A DNA stretch of 64,000 nt from Pohlia nutans (Eukaryota; Streptophyta; Bryopsida; Bryales; Mniaceae), in assembly GCA_022496805.1 (NCBI GenBank), contig CM040093.1:2668501-2732500 (forward strand), written 5' to 3'. Made by a program: the position numbers and the translations under genes. Shown here piece after piece: positions 37,201 through 46,259 of the stretch (within the stretch, counting starts at the first letter, position 1; the number at the start of each line of letters is the position of its first letter). The notes beneath the pieces are model-generated. The model was not told the origin of the DNA, searched no databases, and saw nothing but the letters and a program-made list of their open reading frames with translations.

Positions 37201-37732
37201 ACAAATAGTCTGCTCTCAGCAGAGCAAATGTGTGGTGTTAGCTCCATATCCGCAAATGATTTGCCAGATCTTCAAGCCCCAGGCTCAGATGAAACCGAAG
37301 CTGATCTTCTCTTCAACATGCCCACCAACATGATGACGTTCCAGGATACAGTCCTTCTGCAGCAGCCTGCATGGTCTAAAATCAAAGAGAGTGATACTTA
37401 CCAGGTACCAGTTGTATTATTATCATCATCATCATCATCATCATCATTATTATCATTATTATTATTATTATTCTGGCTTACTTGAATCGTCCCGAGCTTA
37501 CTATTCTGAATGTTGTTGTTAATGTGTCTGATGTTAAAGATTGGTGCACACTTGGTTGATGAAAGAATGGACCATCTGGTTGGTACAGGTAGAGATGGGC
37601 AGTCCCCTCACGAGTAACATGTGGCATATGGACAGCGCACCGTCCGAGCTATTTTGGAATCCAACATGTGCAGGACCAGGGCATGGTTTACCCAGTGGTT
37701 CTGTGCTGAATCCAGGACCCATGCTTCTGTGA
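34232..37732 (+). CDS. GATA26: GATA26/27-like transcription factor (GATA finger plus DEUBAD/ASXH region)
   Basis: Reconstructed coding exons are 34232-34271, 34413-34814, 35024-35519, 35686-35758, 35946-36049, 36331-36562, 36895-37404 and 37589-37732, all with GT-AG introns and compatible phases, giving 666 residues. The GATA finger starts almost at the N-terminus: [20 protein letters not shown] with CX2CX18CX2C at residues 7, 10, 29 and 32, followed by [19 protein letters not shown]. Basic residues near 85-110 may be a nuclear signal; two polyalanine runs follow. A conserved [15 protein letters not shown] motif opens exon 3. Residues about 325-430 ([17 protein letters not shown]...[20 protein letters not shown]) match the DEUBAD/ASXH region of plant GATA26/27, tied to chromatin and deubiquitinase partners. 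DLLFNMP near the C-terminus is also typical. The last exon is the least certain; an acceptor at 37540 would end at 37617. It is longer than Arabidopsis homologues (about 500 residues). Confidence 0.88.
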
Positions 37733-38470
37733 TGGGAAGAAGAGGAGAGGAGGTTCCGTTCCGTTGAAGAATGAAGCCAAACAATACACTGTAAAAACAA
37801 AAACAGATTCAATTTTTTCTTGCTATTTTGTGGTGTTTGGGTATGCGTACCACAGTTGTCACGGTTCGATTATTTTTTTTCCAGTTTGTTCACTTGAAAC
37901 CCCTGTGCGAGTGGGGCTTATAGTCCATACAATTCCCCTTCGAGAGTGAGTGAGTGTATGATAGTCACATCAGGAGGTCATTCCGTACCATGTTGATGTT
38001 TGATAACCTCCAGTGTTGCCGGTTGGTTTACTACATTTTGGGCTTTTTGAGTCTTGTTCTCAACTTCCCAAGGGCCCTATTGTTTTTGTAATCATAGTTC
38101 TCATTTTTCATTTGCAACAATCTGTTATTCACGACAGAGCAGAGCAGAGCAGAGCAGAGTGTCTGTCTGTCTGTCTGTCTGGTTATTCGTTCATTTATTT
38201 CAGTCTGGTTTTATCCCTCCCTCCTGTGTGTGCTTTCCTTTTAGGGAAGGATAGCATTTTTCAGGTCCCTCCAGCAGGGTGGGTCTTGGTTTTTGGGTCA
38301 TTCTTTTCTCCTTTTTAGTTTTGTTTCTCAATTTTCGGTTTTCATCATTTTGGTTTCTTTTGTATCTTATGCTTGCCATTTGAGGAGCTTGTGTAGATGT
38401 TCGGTTAGTATTGTATTGAAATCTTGGTTCCTATGGGCTGGCCATTGATTTTTTTGTAATTAGAGTGAGT
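37733..38470 (+). other. Probable 3' UTR of the GATA gene
   Basis: T-rich sequence with GAGCA and TGTC microsatellites (38135-38180) follows the stop codon. No canonical AATAAA was found; the end near 38460 is a guess from TTTTTTGTAATT. Confidence 0.4.
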
Positions 38471-39479
38471 GCCACTACCTAAGGTAGAAGCACCAAAAAC
38501 TGTTAGGTACCAATTGTGGTCACCTATAAAAGCACCTGTTTCAACTTCAGGAGTTCCCAATCTAGTTATCACAAGCGTTAATTATGAATACCAAGTTAGC
38601 AATTTGATTGGACTAGAAATGAAAGACAGTTATTGGAGAAGCTACTAACATCAATAGTGGTCTATGCATGTTAAGTTTGAAAATTTATAACAAAATCATA
38701 CGTTGTGAAAAAATTAATTAAAAATTGAGCTTGGTTATTGAACCCAAAGTTTTATGCGCTGCAATTTTTTATCATTGAAAATCAGCGCTCCATGTAGGTT
38801 GAAATGTTCAAACTGACGGTAATTGTACCCCTTACCTTACACTCAACTCTTTGGCAACCAATGTGCATCGGTTCAAAACATGACGTGGAGATTCTCCAAT
38901 CACATGTGTACACGTCCAATATTTCATGCAGATATTAGAATGTGGCACAAGAGAGTTTGATAAAAAGGAGTTCAGAATGTAATTGTGACATGAATTATTC
39001 TTTTCAATTATATTAAAGTATTCCTTTCGATCATTTTAGAATATAATTCCAAGTAGTTCTTCCAAACTGCGCGCAAATAAGGATCTTACCACCTCTGGGA
39101 AATAATTTTGAACTTTTTTGGTTGTTGCCATGACATAAGTGGTTTCATAATTTTATAGAGTTATATTGAATTAGTTACAAATTTTCAAAGTCAATATGGT
39201 GTTGTTTCTAAAATCAAGCCTTAGACTTTGATGGCTTTGAATTGAAGTTGAGGAGCCTTGCATTGACAGAACTTACATTTATGGTAACTGTAAGGAAGTT
39301 TGTGTAGCTTGCTCCAAAAGCAAGCTTCCATTAGTAAAGAGAAAGCCTCGTGTCATAGCTGCTTTTCACAAATGAAATCTTAGCTTCAGACAATTTTCAT
39401 TGATTTAAGATTCAATGGAACACACATTTCGTTAAATTTGCACGATTTTCAATCCGGAATTAGTATATTCTATTAATTT
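38471..39479. other. AT-rich intergenic interval
   Basis: No ORF, RNA gene or repeat boundary could be supported here. Confidence 0.4.
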
Positions 39480-40007
39480 TGGACGGGATAATAGTGATGG
39501 GGAGGTGGCTAGAGCAGCTGGATATGGGGAGGCCTCCCTAGAAGACAGGGGAGGCCTTTCTAGAAGACAGCTGCTTGCACGCAGCGGGAGCGTGGTATTG
39601 AACTGAAAATGGGCTAGAGGCGCAATGTTGGTTGGGGAGATCTCCCCACTGTATTCAGAAATCGGCCTGTGGGGGGGTCTGATTGCCACAGACTAGACAT
39701 TTAGACGGTAGGGAGCCCTCCCTATCCAAGGTCTGTGGAGGGGAAGGCCTCCCGACCTTGGTAGGAAGGTACGACGACTGAGTATTGAACAAGACGCGAC
39801 TGTCCTATGCAGAGAGAATCCCTATTTTTGATTCCCTTGGTGGTAACAATTTCATGTACAGTGTGGATTACATCCCGATAACAAGAGGACTGTATATTTA
39901 CATTGATGAAAGTACAAAATTCCGGCGAGGGTCATTACAATGCATTGCAAAGTTCAGGGCCGACATCGTTCATGCAAACTTCGGGAAGAGAAGGTCACTC
40001 TCCTACA

Positions 40008-40682
40008 CTACGAGGTCGTCATTGCGGCCGTCTGTTGCGGCGCCTTAGAGCCCTCCAAGAGGAGTCTCACACGATCAGCTGTAACATGTGGAGTAGACCA
40101 AGTGGGTCTGTTCCGCTCAACGAACTCCCGAACGTCGCCTGTCCACGCACGCACATTGACTAGCCACCTCCTCATTGCCACGAGTCCGGGAGGTGCTTTC
40201 GGATCACTCGAACGATACGTAAACGGGTAGATTGCATTGCGGGGATCGTTCATGCAACTCTTGTCGGGCGAGTCGTCGATGAGGACTGTGTTCGACGAGT
40301 TAGCATCGGGGCATTGTGCGAAGAACTTGGAGAGGGGCTTTAGGAAAATGGGCTTCTCCGGGTTCAAGGGATCCCGATGCTGGGAGCACTCACAAAGGTC
40401 CTGGCCAAATAGCCGGTCCGACCTTAGAATGACTTGGGTGAGTGTCTGAAGTTCTTTCTTGTATCGGTCCAATTTTTTTCTCCCACACGCGGACCAGAAA
40501 ACGACATCGAACTTGGCAAAGCAAAACTGCAGGAAATTGTTCAAGTTCTCCCTCCACCGAATTTTTCCGCCGCTCCCGGAGTCGGAGTCACACAACAGTC
40601 CGTTCACGTCAAACACAAGAAATATTGTCGGCGGCGGAGACAAGGGTTGCGAGCGCGAATCCCCCTGCGGAAACTCTGCCAT
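40008..40682 (-). CDS. FCP1/NIF-type HAD phosphatase-like protein
   Basis: The ATG at 40682 lies in a good context (CCCCATGGC) and gives 224 residues; the frame stays open to an upstream ATG at 40778 (256 residues). The HAD landmarks of FCP1/SCP-type C-terminal-domain phosphatases appear in order: IFLVFDVNGLLCD (motif I), FDVVFWSACGRKKLD (motif II), IFLKPLSKFF (motif III lysine) and NTVLIDDSPDKSCMND (motif IV). In motif I the second acidic residue of DXDX(T/V) is Asn (DVN), so the usual acid/base Asp is missing and phosphatase activity is doubtful. Family members dephosphorylate RNA polymerase II or related nuclear substrates; the substrate here is unknown. It sits last of three minus-strand frames in a GC-rich block. 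Confidence 0.7.
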   Translation of the reverse strand: MAEFPQGDSRSQPLSPPPTIFLVFDVNGLLCDSDSGSGGKIRWRENLNNFLQFCFAKFDVVFWSACGRKKLDRYKKELQTLTQVILRSDRLFGQDLCECSQHRDPLNPEKPIFLKPLSKFFAQCPDANSSNTVLIDDSPDKSCMNDPRNAIYPFTYRSSDPKAPPGLVAMRRWLVNVRAWTGDVREFVERNRPTWSTPHVTADRVRLLLEGSKAPQQTAAMTTS

Positions 40683-41053
40683 GGGGAGCGGAGACGGCAG
40701 TGTCGCCTGGTCTGTGCAAGATACAAACGACGGGCTGTCAGAACCAAAGGCCACGCTTGGAACGCATTGTCTTGTCATGGAATACTAGAGTACCGATGGG
40801 GAGATCTCCCCATCCAAAGAGAACACAACACTCATGAAATGAATGACCTATACATGCACGATACACATCGGGAGGGCAAACGTGGTGAAAACATGTCATA
40901 TTCGATAGTCCAAATGATAGGACGTACATTACACAAAACAGTGCATCGCAGTTATCACGGCAGACAACACATACGAGCCGATATTCTACGAGGGGAGGCC
41001 TCCCTATCTACCTGGAGACATATGAGTGTCCGATGCCTCCGACATGCTCGCCA

Positions 41054-42226
41054 TCATGCCCTCTGCGCTAATATCAACAACGTCCATGTTTGATCCACTG
41101 ACACGGTCCGCTCGCTTGGTGGAGTCCTTGGATTTGCCAGCCTTGGCCTGGGCACGCCTCGCCGATTTCTGTGACCCGCCGGCGTCTGTGGATTCCGAAC
41201 CCGCAACGTTCGGGGCACCCTATCCCACGGGTGTACTGACGGGGGCCGCGCGGCCACGTGCAGAACCTCGGCCGGCACTCCCGGGAGAGCCAACGACATC
41301 AACGGGCGCCCGGAACTGAGAACGCGAGCTCCCCCCGTGTTGGCAGAAGCCTCGGCACCTCGTCCGCGACGCCCGGCCTTGCCACCCCGGACATTCGCTG
41401 GAGCACCTGCACCTCGGCCCGACGGGGTCATGTCGGGGAAAACCACCGGACGGGTTTCCCGACTGGACCTCCGGATCTGACTCGCACCACCGTCATCCCC
41501 ATCCATCCGAGGGTTGTCCGGTTCTACCTGCCGGCGGTCTTTTGCCTTCCTCTTCTGCGAACCCTTCCCCAAACCCCTCTGCGATAGGAAGGTCTCCCCG
41601 CCACGGGTTTCGTCACCTCCGCTGTGGGGATCCGTAGGCACGGAGGCTTGCGGAGCTAGGGAGGCCTCTCCAGGATCACTGCAGAGCTGGATTCCAGCCA
41701 GACGTGAATTCAGATTTGTCTGACTCAGTGGCATTGGGGAGTGCTCTCTACCAAGTCCCGGCAGGGCGGGAGTGCACTCCACCGATAGGGAGAGCTCCCC
41801 ATGACGGCCAGACGGTGTGTCAGAGCTCAACGGCACCGGGGACGACTCCCTCAGTCGCCCAGACTGACTGGGAGGGACGCTTTGGGATGGGGAGGGCTCC
41901 CCACGTCGGGCCGGTGGAGAGAGGCGTGACGGAGATGTATCAGACGAAATGTTGTCGAGGTTCTCCACTTCTGGTCCAGAGGACTCCTGCGCGTCATGTG
42001 CGTGTCCCGCCCTTGGGAGTCGGGGAAATGGGGACGCGGCGTTGCGGGGGGGCCTCTCTATCTGTACGCCAGTCATGATATTCCGTAGTTCAAAACTATA
42101 TGTGGGCCTATCAGCCACCCCCGGGACTTTGCCTACTTCGCGTGCAGCCGCCACCGGAGGAGGACGCAGAACCGCATGAAAACTTAAATCATCCCTGTCT
42201 GAGTCCTCTAACGGCGTGCTGCGCAC
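41054..42226 (-). CDS. Ser/Pro/Arg-rich ORF of the GC-rich element
   Basis: The frame is open over 390 codons; the first ATG is at 42076 (340 residues). It is low-complexity, with repeated (R/H)GE.S.S-type units (RRGEPSPS, RHGELSLS, GREHSPMPLS) that are translations of the dispersed GGGGAG/CTCCCC motif. A basic cluster (QRGLGKGSQKRKAKDRRQ) and an RG-rich stretch follow. No domain is recognised. It may be a disordered nucleic-acid-binding protein, or simply an open frame in GC-rich DNA. Confidence 0.35.
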   Translation of the reverse strand: MRSTPLEDSDRDDLSFHAVLRPPPVAAAREVGKVPGVADRPTYSFELRNIMTGVQIERPPRNAASPFPRLPRAGHAHDAQESSGPEVENLDNISSDTSPSRLSPPARRGEPSPSQSVPPSQSGRLRESSPVPLSSDTPSGRHGELSLSVECTPALPGLGREHSPMPLSQTNLNSRLAGIQLCSDPGEASLAPQASVPTDPHSGGDETRGGETFLSQRGLGKGSQKRKAKDRRQVEPDNPRMDGDDGGASQIRRSSRETRPVVFPDMTPSGRGAGAPANVRGGKAGRRGRGAEASANTGGARVLSSGRPLMSLALPGVPAEVLHVAARPPSVHPWDRVPRTLRVRNPQTPAGHRNRRGVPRPRLANPRTPPSERTVSVDQTWTLLILAQRA

Positions 42227-42273
42227 TGTATCCTTGAGTGGGCGCTAGCGTTGGCCGGGAGCGTGCATCGAGG

Positions 42274-42807
42274 CTAGGCCACGCGTCGCTCCGACAATCG
42301 CAGCAGTTGCTCCAATACGGCGTTATGAGCGGTATCGTCCAACGACAACCTTGAACCGGCACCAGCGATGTCCGCTGGGCCGCCATCGGCCGCACCACCC
42401 ACCTCATCATTGCCCGGCTCGTCTGTGTCATCGGAATCACCGCCGTCGAGAGGAGCATCGTCATCTCTGTCTCGGTTTCCCCCGTCGTCCTCGCCTCTAA
42501 TGTCGAGGTCCTCGGCCTCCTTGAGGATGAGTAGGATTTGTAAGGCCATTAGCTGAGCTGGTCCAATCTCCGCTTCCGAATGAACAAACTCCACGACTTT
42601 GCATCGGCATGAATGCAACCCACAGTGACACAAGTCAATGGCTATTGCGACGGACGATAGGTAGGGAGGGCTCTCCAGCGATGCTACAAAGCTGGAGAGG
42701 GCTCCCCAGCGACGCAGAGAAGGTGTAAACTCCCAATGCAGCACAATAGAGAGATATCCCGATTTGGCCTTATGTCTAGAAAGACTCCCCAACAGTGAGC
42801 GAACCAA
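42274..42807 (-). CDS. Acidic ORF upstream of the Ser/Pro-rich frame, partial
   Basis: Open for 177 codons without an early ATG (first ATG 42549). It contains GPAQLMALQILLILKEAEDL and a very acidic stretch (RDRDDDAPLDGGDSDDTDEP). It ends in a short LEQLLRLSERR segment. It could be an exon or a frame-shifted 5' part of the next frame. Function unknown. Confidence 0.3.
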   Translation of the reverse strand: MVRSLLGSLSRHKAKSGYLSIVLHWEFTPSLRRWGALSSFVASLESPPYLSSVAIAIDLCHCGLHSCRCKVVEFVHSEAEIGPAQLMALQILLILKEAEDLDIRGEDDGGNRDRDDDAPLDGGDSDDTDEPGNDEVGGAADGGPADIAGAGSRLSLDDTAHNAVLEQLLRLSERRVA

Positions 42808-43253
42808 GAGGTCCGTAATATCTCAACAAACAAGCCTCCCATTGAACTTCTACTAGAGAGGCCTCCCCATGAACATCCAGTAGAGAGGCCTCTCCACAAA
42901 CCGGACGACACTTCTATGTGAGCGTAGAGAGGAGAGCAGAGAGCTGAGAACGCAAATTTGGAGAGCGTAGAGCGGGCAGAAATTAAAAATAGTAATATTT
43001 TTACTATTTTTATAACTTATTTTTGAAAGATTCGAATATTCCAAAGAGTATTTGATATTCCTGCTAATAATAGTATTTTTTTTGACCCATTACCGTGGAA
43101 ATGAGGGCCACGAAAAACAATCACTTCTTTTTTGGTACACTTTTGATTGTTTTTAATTACTTAAAATAGACACAGAAATAGATAATTGAGAAATAGAGGT
43201 TCTGTATAAAACCAAAGCAAATGAAGAGGTCAATAAAGGTTTCAATGAGTGAA

Positions 43254-43424
43254 CACTACTAGAAAATCCAACTGTTCTGTTGATTCGGTCGCGTTGATGC
43301 AGGACACTTTTCTGTTGATTTGGACAGAAATCTGTTGATTTGAACAGAAATCTGTTGATTTGGACAAAAACGCGACCATATCAACGCGACCGAATCAACA
43401 GAATAGTTGGATTTTCTAGTAGTG
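43254..43424. mobile_element. CACTA-derived MITE, TSD GAA
   Basis: The 171-bp element runs from CACTACTAGAAAATCCAAC to GTTGGATTTTCTAGTAGTG and is flanked by GAA on both sides (43251-43253, 43425-43427). The inverted ends extend about 40 bp and include TTGATTCGGTCGCG; three spaced copies of CTGTTGATTTG(G/A)AC lie inside. Its TIR matches the CACTA element at 1158-4147. Confidence 0.85.
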
Positions 43425-43607
43425 GAACAAGATTGATGCCATTGAAGACTAAGTGAACAGAAGGACAAGGCACAAGGGACAAAGCACGTAGTTGTGGCAT
43501 TCTTATCTCATCAATTTTGTCTTTGTTCTAGCTACTTGTTGATTTGATTCCTACAACTTGGACTATAACAATAATTCATTGTGGTGGACGAAGTTGTCGG
43601 GACTCAA

Positions 43608-43614
43608 TATATAA
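43608..43614 (+). promoter_or_regulatory. TATA box of the small acidic ORF
   Basis: TATATAA lies 50 bases upstream of the ATG at 43664, a short but workable leader spacing. Confidence 0.5.
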
Positions 43615-43663
43615 GGACGTCCCTAAACTCAAACACAACAAGAATGTAGACGAGTAGTGTACG

Positions 43664-44197
43664 ATGGAAGAAGAGAGATACATGTTTGACGGCCTAGGAC
43701 GGAATGAGGAGATAGTAAGTTTAGAAGATCCCCACATTCCATTTAATCCATCGCCGGAACGTGAGAGGAATGAGAAAAGTGTTGAAGAACGATATCGTTA
43801 TGAGTATGTGATGACACCCTTCTCACAGTCCACGCAAGCTTGGAAGTGGAGGGTGGAGGAGGAGGAGCGGCAACAATATACGGACAAATTGAAGAGGAAA
43901 GATGTGGTGGAAAGAGAAGAAGATGCGGTGGAGGAAAGAGAAGAGGTGGAGGATGAGGACAACACGGTTGACGAGGAAAAGGAGGTCAATGAGGCAGTGG
44001 ATTCTTCGAAGCCGTTGTCATTTTGTGGGAGCATGCAAGGGTTATCACCACATCCTTTGCCGTTGAGAGAACGGATGAAGGACCGAACCATTAGCTATGT
44101 AGATTTACTTCGACCCAATCCAGTAAGCCCGCCTAGATCAAATGAGGAACATGCAGGAAGAGCTTCAAGGAGTTGGGCACGTCGGAGGCGTAGTTAA
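43664..44197 (+). CDS. 177-residue Glu/Arg-rich protein, unknown
   Basis: A complete frame from ATG to TAA has a TATA box 50 bases upstream and AATAAA (44269-44274) 72 bases downstream, so it looks like a compact single-exon gene. The N-terminus (MEEERYMFDGLGRNEEIVSL) is followed by a charged segment of EEREEVEDEDN type likely to be coiled coil or disordered, then a Pro-rich part (FNPSPERE, LSPHPLPL, LLRPNPVSPP) and a basic tail ending ARRRRS. No family is recognised. It lies between a CACTA MITE and an opposing SWIM-domain remnant, in sequence otherwise full of mobile DNA, so it may belong to an element. It could also be a lineage-specific host gene. Confidence 0.5.
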   Translation: MEEERYMFDGLGRNEEIVSLEDPHIPFNPSPERERNEKSVEERYRYEYVMTPFSQSTQAWKWRVEEEERQQYTDKLKRKDVVEREEDAVEEREEVEDEDNTVDEEKEVNEAVDSSKPLSFCGSMQGLSPHPLPLRERMKDRTISYVDLLRPNPVSPPRSNEEHAGRASRSWARRRRS

Positions 44198-44414
44198 AAA
44201 GTGAGAAGTCTAGAATTGAACGGTGTGAAAGACATGCAAAAATTATTGTACTGCAATGATTAGACAAGAATAAAGATCATTGAATATGGTTTGTACTTTT
44301 CGTAGAGTGGAGAAGTACATATTTGTATTTCTTTGAGTGATAGAGCGAGTACACACGCGGTCAACAAACGACCACGTCCATTAGGGACGAAGTATTCCTA
44401 AGTCGGGTACAAGT

Positions 44415-45362
44415 CTAGGTGGTAGAATGTGTTAAGAGGCCACCTTCGAGGATGAGCTTGACCTTGTTGAAACTAAAAGTTGGGGTGTGTATGAACATGT
44501 TAACTTTGGGATCTAAATTAGAAACCTTGACGAATATGTAGTAGAAGTGCTTACAATTCAGACAGGAATTGCGCCTCCTCCCAAACTTGATAATGATATC
44601 TTTGAAGGCCGCGCAAATACACTCCGGGTGAGAGCTCACCGTCACTTGGTAAACGGCATCCGTAAGAGGAGGTTTGGACTGCAACATCATAACACAGTCG
44701 AACCCCGGGTGGGGGATCATAGTCAACTTCAAAATGGTTCCGTGCATGGCTCGAGCAGATCCAACATTCTCCCTGCGTTTTGTCGAGGGCCCAGTGCCGG
44801 AGCGACGAATAGCCTTAGATTTCCTTCTGAAAGGAATGTAGTCGGGGTTGTCGGGAATTCCAACCCTTGACAAGTCGAGTGGGGGAGCAGAGTTCTTGAA
44901 GAATCGAGTTGGAGTGACGCACTCCTTAGAGGGGAGTTGGAATCCTGCATTCTCAAGGGCCACAATCTCCGGGCAAGTGAGTTTAGTAGCAAGCATAACA
45001 TGCCACACGGGAGGAATTGGGAACTTGCCTTGGGTGTCTGAAAATGGGATGACCCACTTGCGACGGAAGCCCTTCACACAACGCTCGATGTCGTCCGGAC
45101 AGAAGAAGAACTTTATAGGTTTCTGTTTTTGCATTGTGTAAAAATCCCAAACTCCAGAGTAGGCCGGGCAAGCAACACTCCGATTGTCGGTGACGAGCTT
45201 CATAGTGCATTTCTTTTTAGTACCCGTATGCATGGTCCAACAAGACTTGCTAGAATTGTAAGGGACACGGGCTATATGCCAAACCAACTCGTCAACCTTG
45301 GTTTCTTGAACGGCGATGACTCGACGAAAATCGAGCCCGGACGTTGGAGGCTCTTGAATTTC
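44415..45362 (-). pseudogene. SWIM zinc-finger protein fragment
   Basis: The minus-strand frame is open from just after a TAA (45363-45365) to a stop at 44415, 315 codons, without an ATG at the start. The upstream text EIQEPPTSGLDF continues EEPSLDV across that stop, so the gene seems broken there. Near the C-terminus YQVTVSSHPECICAAF... and SCLNCKHFYYIFVKV give the CXC...CXH pattern of a SWIM zinc finger, found in MULE transposases and in related plant proteins. The N-terminal part (PAYSGVWDFYTMQKQKPIKF, CPDDIERCVKGF) is unassigned. It is probably transposon-derived. Confidence 0.5.
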
Positions 45363-45403
45363 TTACACGTCTAGAGAAGGCTCTTCAAAAATTGTAGGTA
45401 GAA

Positions 45404-45628
45404 TTACGGGATTAGACCTAGGAGTCTCTTACCGAGACGGGGGCGAGAAAAGTCGACAATGTCGGGGCGGTGTGTTTCATCATCTGCACCAATCGGGGTA
45501 TCGGGCCTACGGTTCTGCAATCCAAACACCTCAGCGCCCTCGAGGTGTGGATTTTGAGTGCAGAACTCCTCGCCTCCGGGCATGTCCAATAAGACCTTCT
45601 ACAGCACAGCAGGATCACCGGTACGATC
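45404..45628 (-). pseudogene. 5' fragment of the SWIM gene remnant
   Basis: An open minus-strand stretch (LDMPGGEEFCTQNPHLEGAE...) ends just before the SWIM frame. A donor-like GGTAAGAG lies near its end (about 45431). It may be an upstream exon of the same broken gene; the satellite-bearing CACTA end begins 41 bases further right. Confidence 0.3.
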
Positions 45629-45668
45629 GGCACGTTGTTGGGCGCTACAGAGTTTCAATTCCTCCTTG

Positions 45669-45735
45669 CACTAGTAGAAAACATGGTGGAAAAAAAACCG
45701 CAGCCAAAATCGGCTGCGGTGCTTTTCACCACCAT
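45669..45735 (+). mobile_element. CACTA-like terminus with nested hairpin at the start of the satellite
   Basis: CACTAGTAGAAAACATGGTGG matches the CACTA ends seen elsewhere in this window at its first 14 bases. It continues as a nested inverted repeat: CATGGTGG...CCACCATG outside and ACCGCAGCC...GGCTGCGGT inside. The three preceding bases are TTG. No matching right end was found before 64000. Confidence 0.55.
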
Positions 45736-46240
45736 GATCTGTAGTCGCTTAGCGACTTCAGATTTTCCTTTTTCGATTTACGAATCCGATTTTAATCAAT
45801 TAGGGGCGTCTAATGTACCGTTGGAAAGGTATTTACAAGACATTTCCAACGGTATATTACACGCCTTGAAATTCCAAAAATTGCAGTCGAAAATTCAAAA
45901 AACAAAACCACAGTGGCCAATCCCACGGATCTGTGGGATTAATCACCATAGAGTTTTTCGCAACACAAAACCCAAAGTGGTTCTTCTGACCACCCTGATC
46001 TGTAGTCGCTTAGCGACTACTGATTTTTCTTTTCAGATTTACGAATCCAATTCTAATCCCTTAGGGGGCGTGAAATATACCAATGAAAGGTATTTTCAAG
46101 ACCTATCCAACGGTATATTACAGGCCTTGAAATTCCAAAAATTGCACTCGCAAATTCAAAGAAACAAAACCACAGTGGCCAATCCCACGGATCCGTGAGA
46201 TTAACCACCATAAAGTTTTTCTCAACACAAAACTTCATGG
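45709..46240 (+). repeat. Two tandem leader units before the satellite
   Basis: About 275-bp units start near 45709 and 45985. Each contains GTAGTCGCTTAGCGACT, a palindromic motif, then GGTATTT(A/T)CAAGAC, CCAACGGTATATTACA and CCTTGAAATTCCAAAAATTG, and ends in one satellite monomer. Confidence 0.7.
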
Positions 46241-46259
46241 TGTCCAATCCCACGGATCC

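Larger units (their letters stand above)
39480..42970 (-). mobile_element. GC-rich element with phosphatase-like ORF and dispersed GGGGAG/CTCCCC motifs
   Basis: Composition rises sharply against AT-rich flanks. Three minus-strand open frames (42807-42274, 42226-41054, 40778-40008) run in series. Across the block a partial palindrome of the form GGGGAG-NN-CTCCCC recurs in coding and non-coding parts, for example 39531, 39636, 40798, 40993, 41661, 41788, 41889, 42664, 42700, 42854 and 42884. No terminal repeats or target duplication could be found, so mobility and limits are inferred from composition, motif spread and the neighbouring element-rich context. Confidence 0.45.

Noticed and set aside
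40434..41093. 219-codon plus-strand frame opposite the phosphatase-like gene
   Set aside because: Antisense shadow with no domain; the minus strand carries all HAD motifs.
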